Below, one piece after another: positions 56,833-64,000 of a DNA stretch of 64,000 nucleotides (positions are counted from its first letter, which is position 1; each line of letters begins with the position of its first letter). A program made the position numbers and the translations under genes. The notes below the pieces were generated by a model, which was given only the letters and a program-made list of their open reading frames with translations, was not told the DNA's origin and searched no databases. This DNA is from Roseibium sp. MMSF_3544 (lineage in GTDB: Bacteria > Pseudomonadota > Alphaproteobacteria > Rhizobiales > Stappiaceae): contig NZ_JASHKA010000013.1 of assembly GCF_030732845.1 (NCBI RefSeq), positions 62,001 through 126,000 on the forward strand, given 5' to 3'.

Positions 56833-59282
56833 GGCAGTTTCCTGACCCATCCGTTGGAGCCGTCGACCTCCAACCTGTCGCCTGTCTCGATCCAGCTGCA
56901 CGCATCCTTTACGGCAACGACACAGGGGATACCAAGTTCACGCGAGACAATGGCGGAATGGGATAGAACGCTGCCACGCTCGCCGATCACCGCGGCCGCG
57001 TTGGCAAAGTGCGAAATCCAACCCGGATCCGTATGACGGGCCACGAGGATTTCGCCCGCCTGAACCTGTTCTTCTGCCGGGTCACGAATGACCCGTGCAA
57101 TGCCTTCAACAACACCGCCTCCGCAGGCCGTACCGGTTCTTCTGAGCTCATCGTCATTCGCTACCGACACGCGCATGCGATCTTGCCGTCTCGACCGATC
57201 GACGACGGACCCACGAACCAGGATCCTCTCGGGCGGTTCGGGCAATCTGGCCGCTTCTTCCTGTTCGTTCCGCCGAATGGCTACGAGAGCCTTCAAATTA
57301 CTGTCCGCAGCCGCGCCTTCGGCAATCGCAAGCAATTCATCTAGCGTCAGAAAGAACACGTCGTCTCGCGTTTCAAGGTGACCTGTTGCCGTCAGCGAGG
57401 TTCCCATCGCGCGAAACACCCGGCGGGCATAGCCGAAGATCCGCGTCCGCTCAAAACGAAGGTTTTCACGGTCGCGAACGCGAGCCTTTGCGTAGGATAA
57501 CGCCCATCCGGCAAGAAGGCGTTTGAAAGGCCGGCGATGAAAAAGCCGATGTAGACCCGACTCTGGCGCCACCCTCTCGGTCTTTGCCCTTGCACGAGAG
57601 GCCGATGCCAGCACCGCACGGAACAAGGCGCCGGGCTCTTCGTCGAGTGTCGGCTCCTCAAGCTTCAGCTCTCCAATGCGCCGGTCGCCAAAGCGCTCCA
57701 GATAGTCATCCAGCAACGGTGCGAGTTCTGGCAGGGCGAAGATTGCTTCGCGGTCTTCTGATGCCAGAATGTTTTCGCCCTCTGGAGTCTGGCGCACGAC
57801 CTCTCCCATCTTCTGGATCAATCTTGCCGGTTCAGCCGACACGATGTCGCCCTGCCCGATCAGCACATCATTGTGCAGCGTCAGTCCTTCTCTGCCCGCC
57901 CAGTTCTCCAGCATCGAGCGCGAGCCTCCAAACGCCATCATGCAAAGAAAGTCGTTCACAATCGGTGCGTCCCAGTCGTCGAGCAGCGCAGTTTCGACGC
58001 GGCGATACTCTGCAGCAAGCTCCGACAGAGGGCGCTTGGACAAACTCTCCCATTCAGCGCGTGGTGGCACAGTTGCAGCTATCCTGTTCATGAACCCCGT
58101 CCTGGTCGTGTTCAGGCGCAGCGCAGCAATTCCGAGTTTGGTGACCATTTTGATCGCAGAGAAGAAACTCTTGGACGGTGCAATCCCGGCCATCACCTCT
58201 TCCGGAAGAGGCTCTGACACACCCATCATCGTTTCCATGTGCTGCCGATTACTGGAAAAGAACGGCAACAAAGACAACAGCCGGTACCAGTTTCCAAGGT
58301 TGTAGTACATCCGGCCGTCGATGCGCGCGAGCATGTTGGCAAGATCCGGCTGATGGGATTGGATAACGCGCTCCGGAATGCCGATTATGCCAAGGAACGT
58401 CCGATAGACCCGCGCGTAGGCCGTCACGGCAAAGCTGTAGGTCAACGGCGAGACAAGACCGGGATAGCTTTCAACGATATTGGAGTTGTCGAAAACCAAA
58501 AGCCGCGTTTCGGCGGCCCCTTCCGGCAACAAGTGCGACGTGATCGGTCTCGCCTGCAACAGGAAAAGGTCGTCTGTTCCCGATGCCAAAGCCCATTCAA
58601 TGTCCTGTGGCGCCTGCTTGGTCTTACTGACGTCTGCGCACAGATTGGCGACCGCTGTCGCATCCTCCCGGCTCAGGACCGGATCATTGGATGGCCGCTC
58701 GAGGATCTCAAGTTCCGGGATCGAAAATCGCCAGGTTTCACCGCTGACTTCACCGGAGACCAGCTTGTCGCCAAGACCGGCTGTTGCGCTGATCACGATC
58801 TGGTCGCGCCTTCCGGACACCGGCTCGGCGGCAAAAGCAACACCAGCTGCGCGCGCCTTGACCATTTGCTGGACAATCACGGACGGCAGGTCCGACCCAT
58901 CGCGGCCACGAGCGGCCCGGTAGGCGGCAACGCTATCGTCAAGACCGGACGCAAACACCCGTTCCGCAGCAGCCGGAACCTCTTCAGCGGGAACATCCAG
59001 AAGTGTCAGATATTGCCCTGCATGAGAGTCCGCTGCACCGTCTTCGGCACGGCCCGATGAGCGGACCGCGTACCCGGTTCCGGATAGTCCGCTCAACGCC
59101 GCCTGAAGGTCCTCTTGGATGTTTGCGCTGAGACGTTCGTCGGTGAAGCCTTCGGGTGCGATCACAAGGAATGCAGGAACCTGGAACCCGGCTTGCATCA
59201 GTTCAGCAAGAACAAAAGCTTTTCCGCCCACGACTTCGGTCGATGCCGCGTGTGCGTTATCGGAGCGAAAAAGCGCGCTCAC
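56829..59282 (-). CDS. PEP synthase-like ATP dikinase with rifampin-phosphotransferase layout, gene 3 of the cluster
   Basis: 817 residues from the GTG at 59282 (overlapping the preceding stop, GTGA). The N-terminal PPDK-type ATP-grasp domain (about 1-260) has VVGGKAFVLAELMQAGFQVP, YAVRSSGRAEDGAADSHAGQ, GVAFAAEPVSG and DIEWALASG...LLQARPIT. The C-terminal swivelling phosphohistidine domain carries His775 in GSVLSHSAIVSRELGIPCVV. The 470 residues between are helical and unlike the PEP/pyruvate barrel; no barrel follows the His domain. That order matches rifampin phosphotransferase, so the enzyme probably moves the beta phosphate of ATP onto a small-molecule alcohol or phosphate rather than onto pyruvate. 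Coupled to UbiA and DUF3419 genes. Confidence 0.8.
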   Translation of the reverse strand: MSALFRSDNAHAASTEVVGGKAFVLAELMQAGFQVPAFLVIAPEGFTDERLSANIQEDLQAALSGLSGTGYAVRSSGRAEDGAADSHAGQYLTLLDVPAEEVPAAAERVFASGLDDSVAAYRAARGRDGSDLPSVIVQQMVKARAAGVAFAAEPVSGRRDQIVISATAGLGDKLVSGEVSGETWRFSIPELEILERPSNDPVLSREDATAVANLCADVSKTKQAPQDIEWALASGTDDLFLLQARPITSHLLPEGAAETRLLVFDNSNIVESYPGLVSPLTYSFAVTAYARVYRTFLGIIGIPERVIQSHQPDLANMLARIDGRMYYNLGNWYRLLSLLPFFSSNRQHMETMMGVSEPLPEEVMAGIAPSKSFFSAIKMVTKLGIAALRLNTTRTGFMNRIAATVPPRAEWESLSKRPLSELAAEYRRVETALLDDWDAPIVNDFLCMMAFGGSRSMLENWAGREGLTLHNDVLIGQGDIVSAEPARLIQKMGEVVRQTPEGENILASEDREAIFALPELAPLLDDYLERFGDRRIGELKLEEPTLDEEPGALFRAVLASASRARAKTERVAPESGLHRLFHRRPFKRLLAGWALSYAKARVRDRENLRFERTRIFGYARRVFRAMGTSLTATGHLETRDDVFFLTLDELLAIAEGAAADSNLKALVAIRRNEQEEAARLPEPPERILVRGSVVDRSRRQDRMRVSVANDDELRRTGTACGGGVVEGIARVIRDPAEEQVQAGEILVARHTDPGWISHFANAAAVIGERGSVLSHSAIVSRELGIPCVVAVKDACSWIETGDRLEVDGSNGWVRKLP

Positions 59283-60211
59283 AGGACATCTCCAAGTGCC
59301 GGTGCAAATGCAGCTGCGAGATAACAGACCAGAACCCAAAGTCCCGACATGTTTTCAAGACGCTTCTGCTGCGCCTTGTCCGGATTGCGCGCGAATTTGA
59401 CGAGAACCATGCCGAAAGGCACCAACACGGCAAGACCACATACGGCCGTGATGATCGGTCGTTCCAAATAGACGCCACACACAACAAGCGCAAAGAACGC
59501 CGCCAAGACCGAGATCGAAAGTGCTTTCAGCGAGGTGGGTATGCCCCAGGAAGAGCTGTAGGTTTCAACGCCTTCGCGCTCCTGCGCAGGTGCCCAGATC
59601 TTGCGTCCGAACTCCATGACACAGCCGTTGCAAAGACTCATCAAGAGAAACGTCCAGATGCCGGCAGGCATCGAACCGTAAGGAAGCCACTCGCAGCCGG
59701 TCAAAACAAGATCGATCAGCGGCATGATCGCCATATGCGACAGGAGGTAGAGAGCGGGCGAGCTGCGCAGCACCTCAGGAATGAAAAACTCGGCCGTCAT
59801 CAGACCAAGCCAAACCCATACCAGGCCAACCAGCAGTACCAGGCCGGGAGACAGCGCATACGCCGCCAGAACCGCCGGCAGAGCCGCAATCGCTGCAAGC
59901 CAGACAATCAACTTGAGTGAGACCAGGCCGCGTGGGACAGGACGCTCTGGCCGGTATTTCCGATCTATATCCGCATCCTTGACCTCATCCAGCGCACGCA
60001 TCTGCCAGAAGAAAACCATCGCGATCAGAAAGGCCACCAGATAAACGGAAATTCCGGGGAGAGGACGCTCGGCAAGCCGGGCGGATGCTGTCACGGAGGC
60101 TGCTGAAAACACGCCCAAAAGAGGAACGGTCTGCACAAGCGGAAAGCGCTCGGCTTGATAAATCCACAGCCTTGCCAGGAGCGAAGCACCCTGCTCTGCC
60201 CGTTCGTTCAT
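59279..60211 (-). CDS. UbiA family prenyltransferase, gene 2 of the cluster
   Basis: Integral membrane enzyme that transfers a prenyl group from a diphosphate donor to an acceptor. The 310 residues have eight to nine predicted helices. The first Asp-rich motif is kept: Asp75, Asp79, Asp81 and Asp83 in RALDEVKDADIDRKYRPERP. The second motif of classical UbiA (DxxxD) is replaced by a Glu-rich stretch, APAQEREGVETYSSSWG (about 214-230), so it belongs to a divergent clade and the acceptor is open. Its ATG overlaps the HMG-CoA reductase stop (ATGA). Confidence 0.87.
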   Translation of the reverse strand: MNERAEQGASLLARLWIYQAERFPLVQTVPLLGVFSAASVTASARLAERPLPGISVYLVAFLIAMVFFWQMRALDEVKDADIDRKYRPERPVPRGLVSLKLIVWLAAIAALPAVLAAYALSPGLVLLVGLVWVWLGLMTAEFFIPEVLRSSPALYLLSHMAIMPLIDLVLTGCEWLPYGSMPAGIWTFLLMSLCNGCVMEFGRKIWAPAQEREGVETYSSSWGIPTSLKALSISVLAAFFALVVCGVYLERPIITAVCGLAVLVPFGMVLVKFARNPDKAQQKRLENMSGLWVLVCYLAAAFAPALGDVL

Positions 60212-61482
60212 GTCTTGCTGTCCCGTGCAAGGCGCTTATGCGCACTGCCAAATTGACCGCTTGCGACGGCTGCGGTTAGTGACAACTCACCACACAGGCA
60301 GAGCGCGGCGGCCACTTCGGCTAGAGCCGAGGCTTTCCCTGCACCTTTCAGGCCCATGACATCAAGACTGGCAGACTGAGACGGTAAACTTGTGCCGCCG
60401 CCCACCGTGCCGAGCATCAGGTTAGGAAGCGTGACTGTGACAAGCAGGCCTTTCTCGCTTGCTTCCATCCGTGTAAAGCCGACGGCGGATTCCGCGACGC
60501 AGGCAACGTCCTGCCCGGTAGCAAGGTAAAGGGCAGCAAGCCCGTTCGCGAAGTGAGCCTGTGCGCCGACCTGGCCCGTCATTAGCGCGCCGAGATTTGC
60601 GATCCGGCCATATTCAAGGATCTGATCGATTGTCGCACCAAGTGTCGTTTCAACGATGTCACGGGGAAGATCAACCTGTGCAGTCACACGGCGCCCGCGT
60701 CCCAGCATCGTGCCGAGAAAACTCGCCTTCTTGTCACCCGACAAGTTGGCTTCCAGGAACCAGGACCGGGGCTTTACTGTCGACGCTTCCAGTGCGTGCG
60801 CACAAAGGGCTTCTGTCGCGAAGGTGACCATGTTCTGGCCAGCGGCGTCACCCGTCTCGTACCAGCACATCAAAAACACGATTTCACCGTCAATTACCGG
60901 GTCGATGGAAAGCAGCTTGCCATGTTGCGTGGTCGCTTCTGCTGCCGCAGTCAGTGCCTCTGACGACGACATAGCCCAATCGACGAAAAGGCCCGCTTCC
61001 CCAATCGAGGAAAACCGGAAAGCTGGTGTCCGCAAAACACCCTCGCCGAGTGTCGCAACGCTGACGCCGCCCGCACTGCCGACGGCTTTCGCACCACGTG
61101 CATAGGACGCCACCAGCGCGGCTTCCGTCGTTGCGAGTGGCACGAAAAAATCACCATGCGCAAAGACCCCATTGATCCGCAGCGGCCCGACCGCGCCGAC
61201 CGGGACTTTGACCGTGCCGATCATATTCTCGATGCTGCCTGTGTAGGCTTCTGCTGTCTCCACTGTGCGGTCGTCGGCCAATTCCGACTTTGCAGTTTCG
61301 GGAACGCCTGTCTCCGTCAAGCGTGACCAGATCCTGGAAATCACCGAAGCACTTGTTTTCGGCAAGGTCATCAAGGGAGCCGGAACCCCGTCACGCGGTG
61401 TCAGGCGTGCAGCAATTTCAACCGGATCCGTGTTTGCCTTGAGCTTCTTGATAAAATGCAGCGTTTTTGGCGGTAATGTCAT
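60208..61482 (-). CDS. Hydroxymethylglutaryl-CoA reductase (class I-like), gene 1 of the cluster
   Basis: Reduces HMG-CoA to mevalonate. The 424-residue protein lacks a membrane domain and has the class I signatures ENMIGTVKVPVGAVGPL (85-101), ATTEAALVASYARGAK, TGDAAGQNMV, and GTVGGGTSLPSQ. All four catalytic residues can be placed: Glu120, Lys251 (in SGDKKASF), Asp325 (in ATGQDVAC) and His415 (in GQFGSAHKR). Most alphaproteobacteria make isoprenoids by the MEP route, so a class I-like reductase here is unexpected, and no mevalonate kinase is nearby. It opens the operon; a small inverted repeat precedes its start. Confidence 0.9.
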   Translation of the reverse strand: MTLPPKTLHFIKKLKANTDPVEIAARLTPRDGVPAPLMTLPKTSASVISRIWSRLTETGVPETAKSELADDRTVETAEAYTGSIENMIGTVKVPVGAVGPLRINGVFAHGDFFVPLATTEAALVASYARGAKAVGSAGGVSVATLGEGVLRTPAFRFSSIGEAGLFVDWAMSSSEALTAAAEATTQHGKLLSIDPVIDGEIVFLMCWYETGDAAGQNMVTFATEALCAHALEASTVKPRSWFLEANLSGDKKASFLGTMLGRGRRVTAQVDLPRDIVETTLGATIDQILEYGRIANLGALMTGQVGAQAHFANGLAALYLATGQDVACVAESAVGFTRMEASEKGLLVTVTLPNLMLGTVGGGTSLPSQSASLDVMGLKGAGKASALAEVAAALCLCGELSLTAAVASGQFGSAHKRLARDSKT

Positions 61483-61490
61483 AGGCCTTG

Positions 61491-61517
61491 ATTCAATCTA
61501 TTGAATGTCTTGAATGT
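61491..61517. promoter_or_regulatory. Inverted and direct repeats just upstream of the HMG-CoA reductase gene
   Basis: ATTCAA-tcta-TTGAAT (61491-61506) is a perfect inverted repeat 9-24 bases before the start codon, and TTGAATGT is repeated at 61501-61508 and 61510-61517. It could be an operator or a leader hairpin limiting ribosome access. Confidence 0.4.
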
Positions 61518-61666
61518 GTGCCGAAGCTCGAGTCGAAATGGTCAATCGCACGCAATGGTAGTGGGTCTTAGTAAAATTTCCCCAAAGCAATGCTACCAAG
61601 CTTTTTGATTGCCGCGATGACGCACCTCGATCATATCCTGATTTGCACAGCCAGGAGACTGTTTCC

Positions 61667-62206
61667 ATGAAGCGATTATTTGTTGGCCTGATTGCAGTCC
61701 TGATCAGTACAGCCGCCGGTGCAGTCGATCCCGACGAATACGAAACGCCGCCCAAGCCGACACAAACGTCAACCGAATGCCCGGATGGGACGGCATGGGA
61801 CAAGGAAACCGAGCGCTGCGTAAAACTGGAGTCTCATCTGTTCCGAGATGAAGACCGGTTCCTTGCAGCACGCGAACTGGCGTATGCCGGTAGACTGCAA
61901 GCTGCGGGCCGTGCACTCGATACGATGGCGGATCAGATGGGGTCCCGGGTTTTGACGTATCGCGGTTTTCTCGCCAGAAAATCAGGAGACTGGACGTCAG
62001 CAGCGCGTTACTACCAGGCGGCCCTTACCGCGAACCCAGACAACCTCCTTGCCCGGTCCTATTTCGGAATGGGACTTGCGGAAAAAGGCGACTTCGATGC
62101 CGCCCGTCTTCAGTTGGTCGAAATTCGAGCCCGCGGCGGGCGGGAGACCTGGCCCGAACGCGCGCTGATCCTGTCTCTGCGCTCCGGAGGTCTGACCTCG
62201 TACTGA
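61667..62206 (+). CDS. Small exported TPR protein
   Basis: 179 residues from the ATG at 61667, with AGGAG nine bases upstream; the earlier in-frame start at 61643 lacks one. The signal peptide (RLFVGLIAVLISTAAGA) is followed by a short Pro/Thr-rich segment with two Cys (TECPDGTAWDKETERCVKLE) that could form a disulphide, then TPR-like helices (about residues 65-160; ALTANPDNLLARSYFGMGLA). TPR domains hold proteins together; the partner is unknown. It is divergent from the isoprenoid cluster and may share its control region. Confidence 0.8.
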   Translation: MKRLFVGLIAVLISTAAGAVDPDEYETPPKPTQTSTECPDGTAWDKETERCVKLESHLFRDEDRFLAARELAYAGRLQAAGRALDTMADQMGSRVLTYRGFLARKSGDWTSAARYYQAALTANPDNLLARSYFGMGLAEKGDFDAARLQLVEIRARGGRETWPERALILSLRSGGLTSY

Positions 62207-62228
62207 TTTGAGCTCAGAGCAAATTGCC

Positions 62229-62900
62229 TTACCCCTGGCGCACCATCCTGATCAAAGCCTGAAACTTGTTTTCGATATGCGTTTCAAGCAATTTCGACAA
62301 CAAGTCAGCATTCCGTTCTCGAAGCGCAGAGACGATAGCCTCATGTTCTTCAACCGCTTGTGCCCATCGGGCCTGGTCTTCATTCGCCTTGAACCGCCCC
62401 GTTCGCAGACGGACTGCCAGAGCCTCGTGCTGTTGTGACAGGATCGGATTTGCAGCCGCCTCCAGGATCAGCCTGTGGATCGCTTCGTTTTCACGGAAGT
62501 AGGCTCTCCTGTCACCCGATTTGAAGAAAGCTGCCATCGCCTTGGTGTGTTTTTCAGCCTTTGCAATTTCAGTGTCGGTTATCCTTGCGCAGGCCAGTTT
62601 GCCAGCGAGCGCTTCCAATGCCGCCAGAACCGGAAATCCGGCTTCCAATTCTTCAATGTCAATATCCGCGACCCAGGCACCACGATTAGGCACAAGCTGC
62701 ACGACGCCTTCGGATGCCAGAACCTTGAGGGCCTCACGCATGGGCGTCCGTGAGACTGCAAAACTTTGGCAAAGGTCTGCTTCGGGAATTTTGCTTCCAG
62801 GCGGAAACGCATCTTCCAGAAGGAGCTCGCGCAATCGATCGACCAGTTGCGCATGAAGAGACGGACGGTCGATTGGAGTGACACCGGTCTTTGATTTCAT
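62229..62900 (-). CDS. GntR family transcriptional regulator with FCD domain
   Basis: 223 residues from the ATG at 62900, which lies one base after the stop of the upstream gene; a longer frame to 62993 would overlap that gene. The N-terminal winged helix-turn-helix (about 10-75) shows PEADLCQSFAVSRTPMREAL and VLASEGVVQLVPNRGAWVAD. The C-terminal FCD domain (about 80-215) has metal-site candidates RENEAIHRLIL and VEEHEAIVSALRERN. FCD regulators such as LldR and GlcC sense 2-hydroxyacids or dicarboxylates, which fits the adjacent oxidoreductase. It is the last gene of that operon, so it is probably autoregulated. Confidence 0.92.
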   Translation of the reverse strand: MKSKTGVTPIDRPSLHAQLVDRLRELLLEDAFPPGSKIPEADLCQSFAVSRTPMREALKVLASEGVVQLVPNRGAWVADIDIEELEAGFPVLAALEALAGKLACARITDTEIAKAEKHTKAMAAFFKSGDRRAYFRENEAIHRLILEAAANPILSQQHEALAVRLRTGRFKANEDQARWAQAVEEHEAIVSALRERNADLLSKLLETHIENKFQALIRMVRQG

Positions 62901-62901
62901 C

Positions 62902-64000
62902 TCAGTCGCTCCCAAGGGTCTCAAGAAGCCGGGCGACATGGACGGCATCTCTTTTCGTTCCATGAAAAATCTGGTGACGGCACGAAAATCCATCAGCCAC
63001 GAGGATACAATCAGGCGCTTCTCGGATTGCGGGAAAGAGGCTGAGTTCCCCCATCTTCAGGGACATTTCCGCAGTTTCCTTTTGATAGCCAAACGCGCCT
63101 GCCATTCCGCAACAGCTTGTTTCAATTTGTGAAACATCCGTGCCGGGGATACGCGACAGGACATCCAGCACCGCCGGCATTTCGGCGTGAGCCTTCTGAT
63201 GACAATGCCCGTGTATGAGAATCGCGGAGTGTGCTGGACGAAATCGAAGCTCCAGCATGGCAGGACTGGACAAGAAAAACGCCTCGAACATCTGCGCCGC
63301 ACCGGCAACCCTCGCACTTGCTTCCCCAGGCAAGAGCGCCGGAAATTCATCGCGCAGCGTCAGGAGCGACGACGGTTCCAGACCTATGATCGGCCGCCCG
63401 GCTTCAACATGCGGCAGCAGCGCTGCAAGCACCCGCTCTGCTTCCAGTCTCGCTTCATCGAGGGCACCCACGGCGATCAGGCTTCTGCCGCAATCAAGAT
63501 CGCGCCTGCCCTCAAGCGGACGAGCCACCTGGACCTTCAGTCCGGCAGACCTCACGAGCCGACAGGCGGCGCGCAGGTTTTCCGGTTCAAAATACCGGTT
63601 GAAGACGTCGGCGAACAAAACAACGTCCGGGTTCTCGTCCTGGTACTCAGACGTTTTGAACGGTGACTTCGACCAGTCGGGCAAAGGCCGTGCCCGGCTG
63701 AAACCGGTCATCGCCTCGAAAAGAGCGCCGCCTCCCGGAACAGTCCGCGGCAATCGCGCTGACCAACGGGCCTTTGACGCGTAAGGCGCATAGCGCGGCA
63801 AATAACCAATCAATCTGTCGGTAATCCTCATGCCCTTCTTCTTTCGCCGCGCTGCCAGGACCTCAGCTTTCATTCTGGCCATGTCGACGCCTGTCGGGCA
63901 CTCGCGCTTGCAAGCCTTGCAGGACACACAGAGCTTGAGACTTTCCAGCATTTCGTCTGAGGTCAACGCGTCGGCGCCAAGCTGACCTGACAGGGCAAGC
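62902..64000 (-). CDS. Fe-S oxidoreductase, C-terminal part of a D-2-hydroxyacid dehydrogenase-type protein (5' end outside window)
   Basis: The frame runs open through the window edge, so the start is missing; about 365 codons are seen. A ferredoxin-like 4Fe-4S motif CVSCKACKRECPTG lies near the visible N-terminus, followed by two CCG-type domains: HGHCHQKAH and SCCGMAGAFGY in the second, and a C-terminal DGFSCRHQIFHG. This matches the Fe-S half of large FAD/Fe-S fusion enzymes (YdiJ-type D-2-hydroxyglutarate or D-lactate dehydrogenases), or a stand-alone GlpC/GlcF subunit. The upstream residues LALSGQLGADALTSDEM suggest continuation of a larger fusion. The GntR gene abuts its stop. Confidence 0.85.
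   Translation of the reverse strand, partial: LALSGQLGADALTSDEMLESLKLCVSCKACKRECPTGVDMARMKAEVLAARRKKKGMRITDRLIGYLPRYAPYASKARWSARLPRTVPGGGALFEAMTGFSRARPLPDWSKSPFKTSEYQDENPDVVLFADVFNRYFEPENLRAACRLVRSAGLKVQVARPLEGRRDLDCGRSLIAVGALDEARLEAERVLAALLPHVEAGRPIIGLEPSSLLTLRDEFPALLPGEASARVAGAAQMFEAFFLSSPAMLELRFRPAHSAILIHGHCHQKAHAEMPAVLDVLSRIPGTDVSQIETSCCGMAGAFGYQKETAEMSLKMGELSLFPAIREAPDCILVADGFSCRHQIFHGTKRDAVHVARLLETLGSD

Overview
The window looks like the chromosome of an alphaproteobacterium of the order Hyphomicrobiales, probably a marine Stappiaceae-type organism (Roseibium/Labrenzia/Stappia). That is an inference from gene content and order: the tig-clpP-clpX-lon-hupB run, glnB-glnA behind a sigma-54-like promoter, accB-accC-aat followed by the NDUFA12-type complex I subunit, a long B12-dependent ribonucleotide reductase, and an RNase E whose S1 domain carries a large acidic insert. 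Base composition is moderately GC-rich throughout. There is no IS element, prophage or CRISPR array. Three tRNA genes are present (Asp-GTC, Val-TAC, Leu-TAG).

Positions 1-9000 (minus strand) hold the start of the nuo operon (nuoA, partial nuoB), two tRNAs, and the protein quality-control block tig, clpP, clpX, lon and hupB, each followed by its own terminator. Positions 9300-17600 hold an aldo/keto reductase, tRNA-Leu, the bifunctional NAD(P)HX repair enzyme, glnB-glnA, an S58 aminopeptidase, a small exported protein and tyrS. Positions 17600-29200 are cell-envelope and translation genes: a giant AsmA-like protein, a peroxiredoxin, a ferritin-like protein, an M23 peptidase, and amiC-mrcA-prfB, where prfB needs a programmed +1 frameshift. 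Positions 29200-42000 hold rne, an aminotransferase, a BepA-like metalloprotease, a DsbA-like oxidoreductase, accB-accC-aat, an unrecognised membrane protein, the NDUFA12 homologue and a response regulator.

Positions 42000-52000 are redox and respiration genes: nrdJ behind two candidate NrdR boxes, a cyanide-insensitive bd-type quinol oxidase (cioAB), a peroxiredoxin-glutaredoxin fusion, and quinone-linked D-lactate dehydrogenase, which could feed electrons through quinol to CioAB.

The most unusual part is 52219-61482. Seven minus-strand genes are joined by overlapping stop and start codons. In transcription order they encode HMG-CoA reductase, a UbiA-type prenyltransferase, an ATP-dependent dikinase with the domain order of rifampin phosphotransferase, a DUF3419/BtaA-like aminocarboxypropyl transferase, a polyprenol-kinase-like membrane protein with an extra membrane half, a GNAT-like protein and an AMP-forming acid ligase. 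I do not recognise this combination as a described pathway. It reads like a dedicated isoprenoid-derived lipid or small-molecule assembly line. The window ends with a small exported TPR protein, an FCD-type GntR regulator and the C-terminal part of an Fe-S oxidoreductase of the D-2-hydroxyacid dehydrogenase type.
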